The notes below the pieces were generated by a model. It worked only from the letters and a program-made list of their open reading frames with translations. It searched no databases and was not told the DNA's origin. Below, piece by piece: positions 17,618 through 26,262 of a DNA stretch of 64,000 nucleotides. The translations under genes were made by a program, and so were the position numbers. Each line of letters opens with the position of its first letter. Positions within the stretch are counted from its first letter, which is position 1. This DNA comes from Candidatus Riflebacteria bacterium HGW-Riflebacteria-2 (GTDB lineage: Bacteria; Muiribacteriota; Ozemobacteria; Ozemobacterales; Ozemobacteraceae). The stretch is from contig PGYA01000011.1 in the NCBI GenBank assembly GCA_002839435.1, forward strand, positions 1-64,000, in the 5' to 3' direction.

Positions 17618-19736
17618 ACTGCTCGATCCTTTCATCGATGTTGACCGTATACGAATTGACTTCTGCAGCCATAGCCGGTAGATAATTGATAAAGGGAAAG
17701 ATGCCGCGATTTTTAAGCTGCCGCGAGATAACTGCGAGATTAGGCGTGTTCATGCCCATTCCGCCAATGAAAACCAATTCGTTGCCGTCATCAAAGGCTA
17801 TCTGCTCGACAGGGCCATACAAGCCAGGTTTGAAGGATAGAAGCTGAACCCCGTAATACCTTTTACCGGTTAATGCAATTTTCTGCCCGTTAAGACTTAC
17901 AAATGTCAGCAATTGATCGAGCTGCAGATTTTTGATGGCAGCGAAAGCTGCAGTGTTGAGAGTGGTGCCGATGTTTCTGGTGACATCGCCAAGTTTAATC
18001 TCACCATTGACCAGCACTATTCCACCCCTGATGTTGTCGGTGCTGATGCCTTCGCTCAGATCGAGCGAGCCGTTGACATAGACGACTCCGTCAATCCAGA
18101 ATTTCTGTTTATTGTGATCTCTCAGGCCGGCTGCTTTTTTAAAATCGTCGCCGCTTCGGTAAAACTTGGAAATCCGCTCAAAACAACTGCCGGAAACTAT
18201 TGCCGGTCGTGCGTCAGAGGTGCCAGGCGCCAGTGGAAACCAGGCTTCTGATATGTCACTGAAACCTCTGGAAAGCTTCAGGCCGTCTGATCCGGCAAAG
18301 TCTGTGCTTTCCATAAGCTTGTGCCGAAATTCGGCATCACGATTGGTCGGCACATTGGCTTTTGCTCCGAACACTGCCGATGCTGCGCCACCCGAAACCA
18401 CCCGCGACATGTAATCGGTATAAGTACCTGAAACTGGTCGAAAAGGCAGATTCTGAGCTCCTCCATATTGAGGAACAGTTATAGTATGCGCTGGATTTGG
18501 ATTAAAAGCGATGGGAACGCCTATTGATGGGGCATCAAAGAACGACAGCAGAAAAAAACGCGAATAAACCTTGCCGAAAACATCGCGGGGAAAACCTTTA
18601 AACTCTTCCAGCACCCGATTGCCAAACAGTCTCAGGGTGGCTGACTGCTTCATGCCAAAATCCGGGTAGCGCAGGCTGTTGAAAGAAGGATCGCCCGACA
18701 GAAAATTCTCTATTTTAAAGTTTCCCAGAAATTCTGAATCGAGAATCTCGTCAGAAAAGCCAAGCAGGCCTATTCTGGAGTAATGACCGCGGTAGGTCAT
18801 CGGAATACTGGCACCTCTTATAATCAGTGGATTACCCCGGCTGTCCTTCAGCAGTTCTTCCTGATCAAACTCGGTAAGGCCAGCTGTAATGTCAAATGCT
18901 GATGGCGAAATCTGCCAGAGATCTTCGAGATCGGCCCGGCTTTCGGAAGGGTTGTTCTGAAAAGCCCCGCCAACGAGATTCAGACGAATTTCGTGGTCGT
19001 CAGCGCCAAGAAAAACCTGACCGTTGATATCTCTGTTTTCGAAGTCCCACCCATAAAGCGTTAACGGAGAATATTGAGCTGGCGCCCGATTGTTTCTGAT
19101 CGGAATTGTGTTGATCTTGTCGCGAACTCCGAATGGCTCTGTCTGCTCGAGATGAAGCTGGTCAAAGAAAAGCACGAATTTTCGCAAAACTGGCGTTGCT
19201 GTCATGACAACCTTGAACGGTTGCCTTACTTCCAGACAATAATCGCGGTTGTCGTAACTTATCTCGCAGAGAATAGCCAGATGGCCCTTTTTTTCTTCGT
19301 TGCCTGAATCTATGCGAAAAGCTGCGGGGCTGAAAGTCAGAGGTTCGAGCGCGTCGAAATTAACCACCATCGGGCCGATTGTTATGCCGAGTTCTTCTGC
19401 AAGTTGTTTTATCATCGAACTGGGCCTGTAATCGACCGGGCACAGAGTAACTGCGGTTCCGTTTCTGAAAGCTTCGAACAGGGCGGTGCCTTCTTGGTTT
19501 CTTCCCTTTCGGATCTGCCATAGGATATCAGCGGCATATGATTCGAGAAAATAACGGGCTACAGCGTTTTTATCACCGACCGTGGACAGTTTTACCTGCT
19601 GTGAATACCGTTTGTACAGGTTAAATGAGAGCAACAGCATGACAGTTAGAAAACCAATCACAACTACTGTTATAAATCCGGCTTTTTTCGCGGTTTTGTG
19701 CGGTATCGGCTCGTTTGGATTTTCAGTATGTATCAT
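17598..19736 (-). CDS. Large PilX/GspK-like membrane-anchored protein
   Basis: About 712 residues. The N-terminus (KTAKKAG, then FITVVVIGFLTVMLLLSF) has the layout of a pilin-like leader and hydrophobic helix but lacks Glu at position 5, as in GspK and some PilX proteins. The very large C-terminal part has beta-rich segments with no motif I recognise. GspK-like subunits cap pseudopili. I take ATG 19736, 2 bases after the stop of the preceding gene; upstream in-frame codons run inside that gene. It is part of a cluster with two prepilins and three secreted proteins. Confidence 0.65.
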   Translation of the reverse strand: MIHTENPNEPIPHKTAKKAGFITVVVIGFLTVMLLLSFNLYKRYSQQVKLSTVGDKNAVARYFLESYAADILWQIRKGRNQEGTALFEAFRNGTAVTLCPVDYRPSSMIKQLAEELGITIGPMVVNFDALEPLTFSPAAFRIDSGNEEKKGHLAILCEISYDNRDYCLEVRQPFKVVMTATPVLRKFVLFFDQLHLEQTEPFGVRDKINTIPIRNNRAPAQYSPLTLYGWDFENRDINGQVFLGADDHEIRLNLVGGAFQNNPSESRADLEDLWQISPSAFDITAGLTEFDQEELLKDSRGNPLIIRGASIPMTYRGHYSRIGLLGFSDEILDSEFLGNFKIENFLSGDPSFNSLRYPDFGMKQSATLRLFGNRVLEEFKGFPRDVFGKVYSRFFLLSFFDAPSIGVPIAFNPNPAHTITVPQYGGAQNLPFRPVSGTYTDYMSRVVSGGAASAVFGAKANVPTNRDAEFRHKLMESTDFAGSDGLKLSRGFSDISEAWFPLAPGTSDARPAIVSGSCFERISKFYRSGDDFKKAAGLRDHNKQKFWIDGVVYVNGSLDLSEGISTDNIRGGIVLVNGEIKLGDVTRNIGTTLNTAAFAAIKNLQLDQLLTFVSLNGQKIALTGKRYYGVQLLSFKPGLYGPVEQIAFDDGNELVFIGGMGMNTPNLAVISRQLKNRGIFPFINYLPAMAAEVNSYTVNIDERIEQYEFTVR

Positions 19737-19738
19737 AT

Positions 19739-20470
19739 TCAGGGTGTCTGGCCAATCTGTTGAAGGCTGATGAGAGAATTGCCAAGTCTTTTGTTGAGAG
19801 ACACCAGCTGCAGGGTCAGGCGTGCGACTTCGAAATAGGGATGTTGCGGATTGGCACATGGACTCACGCCATTAATGACAGCATGCGCGCCAGAAGCGTT
19901 CATATTTCCGCTCAACATTGCCGCCAGCAGGCTTGGTGACCTGCTCTCAAGATAGAGCCGGTTGGCCATCAGAACTCGCATTGTCGTAACTTCTCCACAA
20001 CCTGCCGACGAGAGCTCATCATGCTCTTTCTGGCGTTCAGCAAGACTGGTCTGCAATACGGCTATCTGTTTGCGAAGATTCTCAACATGAGCCGAATAAA
20101 TTGCCTGCTGATACTTCAAAAACCCCTGCTGTTCGTCAGCCTTCATTTCAGACAGCAGCTCGCTCATTACATTGTGTGGCTCCTTCGGCGCCGGGCTGGC
20201 GGCAGGAGGTTGCGGAATCTGCTGCGGTGGACTGCCAGTGAAATTGGGGGGCGGGTTTGTTAAAATGGCTGCTGATGCTGGCCCGCTTGGGAAGGTAACC
20301 TTTTCTATATCCTCAAACGGGTTCAGCATCTGATCCGGTGTTGTATTATCTGCCAGGACCTGCTGGCAAGCTGCCAGTATCAGAAAGGAGACAAGCAGAT
20401 ACAGACAAAATTCATCGAACCTGCGTTGCGATGAATTAGTTGTTGTCTGTATCTGTGTAATGAATTTCAA
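19739..20470 (-). CDS. Exported protein with coiled coil, unknown function
   Basis: A 243-residue protein with a signal-like hydrophobic stretch near residues 22-40 (LYLLVSFLILAACQQVLA), a Pro-rich linker (about 75-100) and an alpha-helical coiled-coil part (about 105-160). Two cysteines (CGE, CANP) could form a disulfide. The start is TTG 20470; no ATG or GTG lies upstream of the signal peptide, and the gene begins 2 bases after the stop of the 872-residue gene, which suggests coupling. The LAAC inside the hydrophobic part could also be a lipobox. The family is unknown. Confidence 0.6.
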   Translation of the reverse strand: MKFITQIQTTTNSSQRRFDEFCLYLLVSFLILAACQQVLADNTTPDQMLNPFEDIEKVTFPSGPASAAILTNPPPNFTGSPPQQIPQPPAASPAPKEPHNVMSELLSEMKADEQQGFLKYQQAIYSAHVENLRKQIAVLQTSLAERQKEHDELSSAGCGEVTTMRVLMANRLYLESRSPSLLAAMLSGNMNASGAHAVINGVSPCANPQHPYFEVARLTLQLVSLNKRLGNSLISLQQIGQTP

Positions 20471-20472
20471 TC

Positions 20473-23091
20473 TTATCTCGACGTGTCAGCAGGGAGTGCC
20501 AGAGGATCTAGTGCGACTATGGGAGCCAGCAGTTCAAGATTGTCCTTTGAGTAGTTTCTGTCTGAAGATCTTATGCTAAGTCTAAGGCCAAGCTCGTCAG
20601 CGGCATCTTCGTAGTTTTTGTAGGTTTCCAGCCAGCCAGCATATTCTTCCTGCAAAAGCGGCTGCAAGGTATCGAGAATTTCTTTCCTTTTCTCTATTGA
20701 CTCTTCAAGCTTTTCTATCGCTTCTTCAAGTTTGTCGATATGGTGTTTGAACATATCCTTAGGCGGGTCATAGGAACTGAGAAAGTTTGAAAACCAGTCT
20801 CTGGAAACATCGAGAAACTCACCTTTGGTTACCAGAGTCTTCATGGCTGAATTAGTGAAGATTTCATCAAGAGAAGCAAGGGCCTGCTCTTTATCTTTCA
20901 GATTGTCTCTTGCCAGTGCCAGCACATCGAGCTCGTTTTTGAGCTGAACGCCAAGTTTGACCATATCGACGCCAGAAATTCCGAGTGAGTTAAGATTCAG
21001 CTGCAGGCTGTTCTGAATCTCTTCGGCATAGGTGCTGAATATGCGCTCGGGGTCTGCCTGCTCATCTTCGCCCTTCAGTATTCCTGACCAGAACTCAGGA
21101 ATTGCGACTCCCATATTCATAACAAATGGCCCGAGTTCGTCATGCATTTTCTTGCCTTTGAAAATCTCTTTGCCGAGTTTAAAATGGTCTGAATCTCCGT
21201 TGAATGAATAATCAATTCGTTTGTCTTTTATCTCAGCGTGCTTGTCTTCATTGTACGCTTCAAGTAATGCATCGAACTGCGCCCGCATTCTCGCGCTGCC
21301 TTCCAGTTGCTTCTGCAGGCTTTCAGCCAGGATTCCGATTACTATTTCTTTTGGATTGTCTGATACAATATTTGCGCCAACAGTCTTGGCGAGAGTATGC
21401 ATGGTTGTTTGTTCATTGTTTTTCTTTGCATAATTTATCTGTTCGATCAGATAAGGCATTTCCTTGGCTGATGTCATAAAGGCATCAGCCGCAAATGCCT
21501 GGCCAATGATTTCGGTTGTCCAGTTGCTGAAATTGTTGTTATAAATCTCGATTAGAGGCATATAATTGAACGGAGCCTGTTCAATGCGCACCCCGGCAAG
21601 ACTCAGGTGTTCCGGGATTTCTCCGATGCTCTCTGAGTGTGCCTGGCTGGTGACGAATCGTCTGAACAAGACTATAAGCGCAAAGTCAGGACAAAAGAGA
21701 GCCAGTTCTTTGAACTTTCCTTTATCATCGACGAACTGGTCGTGCGTGCCCAGAAAGCTCTCAAGCGCGGTGCCGGCCAGCCAGCCAAGACCGTCACCGA
21801 CCAGGGAGATTGGATTCCAGCTCCAGCTGGGTTTTTTGGGCTTGAAAGCCATATAATCAGCGCGGTGGTTCCAGATAATGTAGAGGTCTTCTATGTTGGG
21901 CGGCAATAGTCTGGATGCTTCTTCCTGCTGATAATACCAGGTTGAGAGAATACCCTGCGCCCTGATGTTCTTGACAAGTTCTTTCTGGCGTTCAGCTATA
22001 TCACCTTCGCCTGGACTTTCATCGAGTGCGGCACGCAATTCATCTGCAAAAACCAGAGCTGAAGATCTTTCGAGAGGATCGATAAGAGGAGAAGCATCTC
22101 CTGGCATTGGACAACTGTTTGCGTCAATATTTTCATCATAAAAAGCAGCAAATTTGCCATCAGCCTCTCTGAGAAAATTTAACGAGTCGGCATAGGATTT
22201 ATGCCACTTTTCAATAGTATCGCCAATTTTGTTCAAGGTTCCTTTGATCAGTTCCCATGCTCCGATTATTATGAATGCTGCGACAGTCCATGCGCCCGGG
22301 GGTGGCCATGCCATAAGTGCGGTTGCAATCAATATGGCGCCGTTTATTGCAATCTGAACGGTTTCGAAACTCGGAGTACCGGCGTCATTGGCCAGTGCCC
22401 CCGGCACTCTTGACAGTTCCATAATGCCTGAGATTACCTGCAGAACACTGCCAACCTTCATTGCTCCTGTTTGCAGGCCTGAAAGCTGTTGTGAGCCATC
22501 GACCAGCGGAGTGCCCTTTTTATACCACTGCTTGCAGGCGCTGGTGCCCTTGCTGTAGGGAGATTTCATATAGGTAGCTGTCTGTTGCAGAGTTCGCAGC
22601 CGATCAGTTTTGCCAAGCATGTTCATGGCGTTTTGCACTTTCAGCAGCATGTTATGAAACTTGTTTGCCCCGCTGCCGGGAAAGTATTTGAAGCCGAAAG
22701 CTGCAACTTTTTCGACCCAGCCGACATATTTGGGAAGGTCTGCCGAGAAACCTCGTATCTTATTAACTGTACTGAGCGTTTTGGTGATGGTGTGCTGGAA
22801 TGTCATGACGTCGGTTCCCTTCGGATCGAGCATGATCAGCGCATTCATCAGCAGCAGAGTCCATTGCGCATAAGAGTGGGTCTCAATTTCTTCAGCATTG
22901 CCACCCATAAGCCCGGTGATCTGTTCACGATATTCACCCGGCGAGAGAGCTTCGGATGCCGTAAATTCACTTTCTTCTTCTTCAGCAAAGAGACACCCAT
23001 CAGGGCCGGCCGCTATGAAAAAGGCCTGTAACAACAGAATCAGGCAGAGGACAAGACTTACAGATCTGAGCAGACGTTTATCTTTTATCAT
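20473..23091 (-). CDS. Large exported protein, unknown function
   Basis: An 872-residue protein with a signal peptide (cleavage near residues 28-36). There is a hydrophobic region at about 250-300 (ILIATALMAWPPP and AAFIIIGAWELI) that could be one or two membrane spans, and a C-terminal coiled coil (about 780-830, rich in KLEEAIEKLEES repeats). No catalytic motif was seen. It is the largest gene of a six-gene cluster ending in prepilins and is close to its neighbours on both sides. It could be a membrane-inserted component of the same system, which is inference from context. Confidence 0.6.
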   Translation of the reverse strand: MIKDKRLLRSVSLVLCLILLLQAFFIAAGPDGCLFAEEEESEFTASEALSPGEYREQITGLMGGNAEEIETHSYAQWTLLLMNALIMLDPKGTDVMTFQHTITKTLSTVNKIRGFSADLPKYVGWVEKVAAFGFKYFPGSGANKFHNMLLKVQNAMNMLGKTDRLRTLQQTATYMKSPYSKGTSACKQWYKKGTPLVDGSQQLSGLQTGAMKVGSVLQVISGIMELSRVPGALANDAGTPSFETVQIAINGAILIATALMAWPPPGAWTVAAFIIIGAWELIKGTLNKIGDTIEKWHKSYADSLNFLREADGKFAAFYDENIDANSCPMPGDASPLIDPLERSSALVFADELRAALDESPGEGDIAERQKELVKNIRAQGILSTWYYQQEEASRLLPPNIEDLYIIWNHRADYMAFKPKKPSWSWNPISLVGDGLGWLAGTALESFLGTHDQFVDDKGKFKELALFCPDFALIVLFRRFVTSQAHSESIGEIPEHLSLAGVRIEQAPFNYMPLIEIYNNNFSNWTTEIIGQAFAADAFMTSAKEMPYLIEQINYAKKNNEQTTMHTLAKTVGANIVSDNPKEIVIGILAESLQKQLEGSARMRAQFDALLEAYNEDKHAEIKDKRIDYSFNGDSDHFKLGKEIFKGKKMHDELGPFVMNMGVAIPEFWSGILKGEDEQADPERIFSTYAEEIQNSLQLNLNSLGISGVDMVKLGVQLKNELDVLALARDNLKDKEQALASLDEIFTNSAMKTLVTKGEFLDVSRDWFSNFLSSYDPPKDMFKHHIDKLEEAIEKLEESIEKRKEILDTLQPLLQEEYAGWLETYKNYEDAADELGLRLSIRSSDRNYSKDNLELLAPIVALDPLALPADTSR

Positions 23092-23127
23092 AAAAACTCC
23101 TTCAGGCTGCTTCTGAGCCTTGTCTGA

Positions 23128-23763
23128 TTATTGTTTCAAATGGCTGGCCGCGATGCGGGCAAAGATAGTCTCTTTTTTGGGGTCACGGTTGAGAATCTCG
23201 TTAAAATACCAGCTGGCGCTTTCCTGGTCGCCAAGCGCTGTTGCCGATTTTCCTGCAACCAGCGTAAGCGAGAGGTATTTTTCTGATTCCGGGTCTGTGG
23301 TTTCAAGCAGTTTCTGACACCAGTAAAGCAGTCTCGTATGATCTTTCATGTCTTGCAGTGTTCGCAAAAGACGATTCTTGAAACGATCCTGCCATGGATT
23401 GCCTGGATATTTTTCCAGAGCATGCGTCATCAGTCTGACAACTTCTTCATTGTCATGCTGTCGGGGAGCGGTTATAAGAAGGTTGCTCAGGCGCCAGCAT
23501 GATTCGATTGCCCAGGGAGTGTCGGGGCACTCATTTATCACTCTGTTATGACAGTCCCTGAATGATTCAACATCCCAGATATCTGTCGCGGACATTTGAT
23601 CATATAAGCTGTAAGCTAGTTGTAACTGGTCTTTGACAGGTGTTTTTCCCAATCTTGGTGCGGGAAAATCGATTTTGTCGAGATCGACCTTTTCTGAGGC
23701 ACAAACGGCAACACCGAACAACAACACCAACGTCAGCAAGAGAATCTGGTATCTATTTGCCAT
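23128..23763 (-). CDS. Exported TPR-like protein
   Basis: A 211-residue protein with a signal peptide (MANRYQILLLTLVLLFGVAVCA). The rest is alpha-helical, with TPR-like pairs (SCWRLSNLLI, ALEKYPGNPW, ASWYFNEILNRDP). It is the first gene of the minus-strand pilin-like cluster, 36 bases before the 872-residue gene. It may act as a periplasmic assembly scaffold; the variant residues do not point to PilF or another named protein. Confidence 0.65.
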   Translation of the reverse strand: MANRYQILLLTLVLLFGVAVCASEKVDLDKIDFPAPRLGKTPVKDQLQLAYSLYDQMSATDIWDVESFRDCHNRVINECPDTPWAIESCWRLSNLLITAPRQHDNEEVVRLMTHALEKYPGNPWQDRFKNRLLRTLQDMKDHTRLLYWCQKLLETTDPESEKYLSLTLVAGKSATALGDQESASWYFNEILNRDPKKETIFARIAASHLKQ

Positions 23764-24005
23764 CCTGTAAAGTCCTCCGGCAGATTTAATTCTGGTAATG
23801 CTTTATCTGGCTATTTTATCGCAATCTACGCCAAAATTACAGTAATCAGGTTAATCAGGTTGCACCGCCTTGAACGGTCTGCCGATAAAGAACGGCGGCA
23901 GGCATTCATATATTAATACTGCAAACATGGCAGTTGGTTTTTTCTGTTCTAATGGCAATGACAGAGGACTGGTCCTTTTCCGATGTTGTCTTTACAAATT
24001 AGCGG
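23764..24005. other. Divergent intergenic region
   Basis: This gene-free stretch separates the minus-strand pilin-like cluster from the TetR-led efflux operon. It must hold the promoter of the cluster on the minus strand. I saw no clear repeat or structured RNA in it. Confidence 0.4.
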
Positions 24006-24052
24006 GTTGCACATAAATGTATCATGTGTTATTGTGACTGACCGTTCAGTCA
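24006..24052 (+). promoter_or_regulatory. Promoter with TetR-type operator of the efflux operon
   Basis: TTGCAC (24006-24011) and TATTGT (24030-24035) are spaced by 18 bases. The palindrome TGACTGACCGTTCAGTCA (24035-24052), with perfect 7-base arms, overlaps the end of the -10 box and the expected start. It resembles operators of TetR-family efflux repressors. Repression of the whole operon by its first gene is inferred. Confidence 0.7.
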
Positions 24053-24101
24053 TTTCTTAGAGTCCTTTGCTTAAAAGGGTTCTGCTAATACAGGAGGCAC
24101 C

Positions 24102-24683
24102 GTGGGCAGTCATAGCAAAGATAAAAGGGAAAGAATAATCGAAGCCGCAATAAAACTCTTTACCCGGCTGGGTTATCACGAAACGAAACTCGATGAGGTC
24201 GCAAAACAGGCTGAAATAGCCAAAGGCACTCTTTACCTCTATTTTAAAAGCAAAGAAGATCTCTTCATACAGTGCCTTGTTGACGGTTTTGAAAAGTCTA
24301 AGCAAACGGCAGCACAGATAATTGCCAGTCGCAAGGACACAAAAAAACGTCTTCTTGAACTGCTGGAGCTTCAGGAAGAGATATTCCGTCACAATGGCCC
24401 GCTGATTCAGCAGTTCATTCAGAGCGGTATCAGCATTTCCTCAAGTTCGGGAACTCCAAAAAGGTTCCTTGGCATGCTGAAGGAAAAGGTCGAGTTGTTT
24501 GCTGAATTTTTCAGAGAAGGTACAGAAAAGGGTGAGTTTTCCGAACGTTTGACGCCGGTGCAGATGTCGTTGATTTTTCACCAGATATTCGATCTCAATC
24601 TCAAGTTTCAGATGTTCCATGCCCCCACTATTTCGCCGCAGAAGTGCTGTGACATGCTCTTTGATATGTTCAAGGCTGATTGA
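24102..24683 (+). CDS. TetR/AcrR-family transcriptional repressor
   Basis: A 193-residue protein with an N-terminal TetR helix-turn-helix (about residues 10-56: RIIEAAIKLFTRLGYHETKLDEVAKQ, then KGTLYLYFKSKEDLF, split here for brevity). The C-terminal ligand-binding part is variable. AGGAGG at 24092-24097 supports GTG 24102. It heads an operon with TolC, MFP and RND genes, and a TetR-type palindrome overlaps the promoter, so it probably represses the pump and itself until a drug-like ligand binds. Confidence 0.9.
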   Translation: MGSHSKDKRERIIEAAIKLFTRLGYHETKLDEVAKQAEIAKGTLYLYFKSKEDLFIQCLVDGFEKSKQTAAQIIASRKDTKKRLLELLELQEEIFRHNGPLIQQFIQSGISISSSSGTPKRFLGMLKEKVELFAEFFREGTEKGEFSERLTPVQMSLIFHQIFDLNLKFQMFHAPTISPQKCCDMLFDMFKAD

Positions 24684-24710
24684 TCGTTTAAGCCTATGGA
24701 GAACCAGAAG

Positions 24711-26249
24711 ATGAACAATACACGCAGACTGTCTTTACACATATTCTCTTTATTACTCGTTCTGCTGATTTTCACCAGTAATGCAGGTCTTGCTAAATCT
24801 GAAGAGCCAGAATCTTCAGTTTTCGAGGCAACTGACGTGCCGTCTGGTGATAACGACAACAATCATTCTAATGTTGCTGTGGAAGATGCCGACAAACAAT
24901 CAGTCTTTGCCGGCGATCCCTATGAGATTGAAGCCAGGCTTACTATCGAAGAATTCTGGGCCAAACAGCAGGAAATGTCGAAATTAGACAACATTGGTTC
25001 AGGGGCAATCAGCCTGCAGGACACCCATCTTGGCGATGTAATTTATCTGGCATTACAGCGAAACCGCTCAATAATTGGGGCTGAGCAGCAGATGGAAAGT
25101 GCCAATGCTGGTGTCATTCAGGCAAGGTCGGCGCATGGCGCCAGGCTAACTGGTAATTACCGTTATACCAGAGTTGATGAGGTTGCTAATCCTATGATCG
25201 GCAAGGAATCTCAGTCAGCCTATCTTGAAGTTACCCAACCACTTTTTTTAAGTGGCAAAGATCGTGCCCTGCTTAATCAGACACGCTTCGGCCGGTCAAC
25301 CGCTGGTGCCGGACTGACTCTGGCAAAGCAGCATGTTCTTTTCGACACCACCTTGCGCTGGCTGGCCTGGCAGTTTGCTGCCGAAGCTGAACGCGTCAGC
25401 GAAAAGGATCTTGAATTGGCAAAAGCTCACCACAAACTGGTGAGCACCAGATATAAACACAAGCAGGTTTCGCAGTTTGAGGTGCTCAGGGCCGAAGTCA
25501 GGCTGGCTAAAGCCGGCAGCGACCTGCGCCAACAGAGCAACACCAGAGAACTGGCCGGGCTTGACCTGCTCAACGTTCTCGATTTGCCACCTGACACTCC
25601 CATTTCTACCCAGGATCGTATGAAGATGCTCGAACTGCCGATTAACTACGCTGAAGATGCCGCAGTTGCCATGGAGTTGCGCGAAGATTTGCGGGTGAAG
25701 CGTCTTGAAGTCGAAATTGCCAGACAGGGTCTTGCTGGTGCCCGTGCTGAAAATCAGCCGGTTGTCAGTCTTTTTGGGCAGAAAGGCGTTGCCGACCCAG
25801 CCGCCAAGTCAAAAACCTTTGACCGTGAAAGCTACTGGAACGCCGGAGTTGTTGCCAACTTCACCCTGGGCGACGGCGGCATGCGCAAGGGCAAAATCAA
25901 GGATGCCCATGCAAAACTGGCTTTGGCCGAGAATGCCCTGCAGCAGGCGAAAGAAAAAGCCAGTATCGAAATCAAGCAGGCTTATCTCAATATCGAGACG
26001 GCAAAAGAGGTTGTCGCCGCCCAGCGTAAGGCGCTCAAGCAGGCCGAAGAAGCCCTGCGCCTGGCTGGAGTCAGGTATACCAACGGTCTGTTCACTCAAG
26101 TCGAACTTTTCGATGCCGAAAATGCTTATCTCGCCACCCGACTACAGTATCTGCATGCCATTCTCAGCTATCATCAGGCTTATGCTTCGTATCGACTCTC
26201 AACCGGGCAGCTCGGTCGTCGGCTATTTGCCCAGCTATCCGAAAAATAG
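24711..26249 (+). CDS. TolC-family outer-membrane efflux protein
   Basis: About 512 residues: a signal peptide (cleavage near GLA), then the duplicated outer-membrane efflux-protein fold with long alpha-helical hairpins (for example the AENALQQAKEKASIEIKQAY helix at about 405-425). It forms the outer-membrane channel of the tripartite pump. I take ATG 24711 with GGAG at 24698-24701; ATG 24696 would add five residues. It follows the tetR gene by 27 bases. An acidic, disordered stretch (about 28-70) precedes the first helix. Confidence 0.9.
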   Translation: MNNTRRLSLHIFSLLLVLLIFTSNAGLAKSEEPESSVFEATDVPSGDNDNNHSNVAVEDADKQSVFAGDPYEIEARLTIEEFWAKQQEMSKLDNIGSGAISLQDTHLGDVIYLALQRNRSIIGAEQQMESANAGVIQARSAHGARLTGNYRYTRVDEVANPMIGKESQSAYLEVTQPLFLSGKDRALLNQTRFGRSTAGAGLTLAKQHVLFDTTLRWLAWQFAAEAERVSEKDLELAKAHHKLVSTRYKHKQVSQFEVLRAEVRLAKAGSDLRQQSNTRELAGLDLLNVLDLPPDTPISTQDRMKMLELPINYAEDAAVAMELREDLRVKRLEVEIARQGLAGARAENQPVVSLFGQKGVADPAAKSKTFDRESYWNAGVVANFTLGDGGMRKGKIKDAHAKLALAENALQQAKEKASIEIKQAYLNIETAKEVVAAQRKALKQAEEALRLAGVRYTNGLFTQVELFDAENAYLATRLQYLHAILSYHQAYASYRLSTGQLGRRLFAQLSEK

Positions 26250-26262
26250 GAGAATATTACAT

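Noticed and set aside
25705-26262. In-frame extension of the adaptor gene into tolC
   Set aside because: ATG 26263 has AGGAGA upstream and a signal sequence; the extension is antiphase sequence of tolC.
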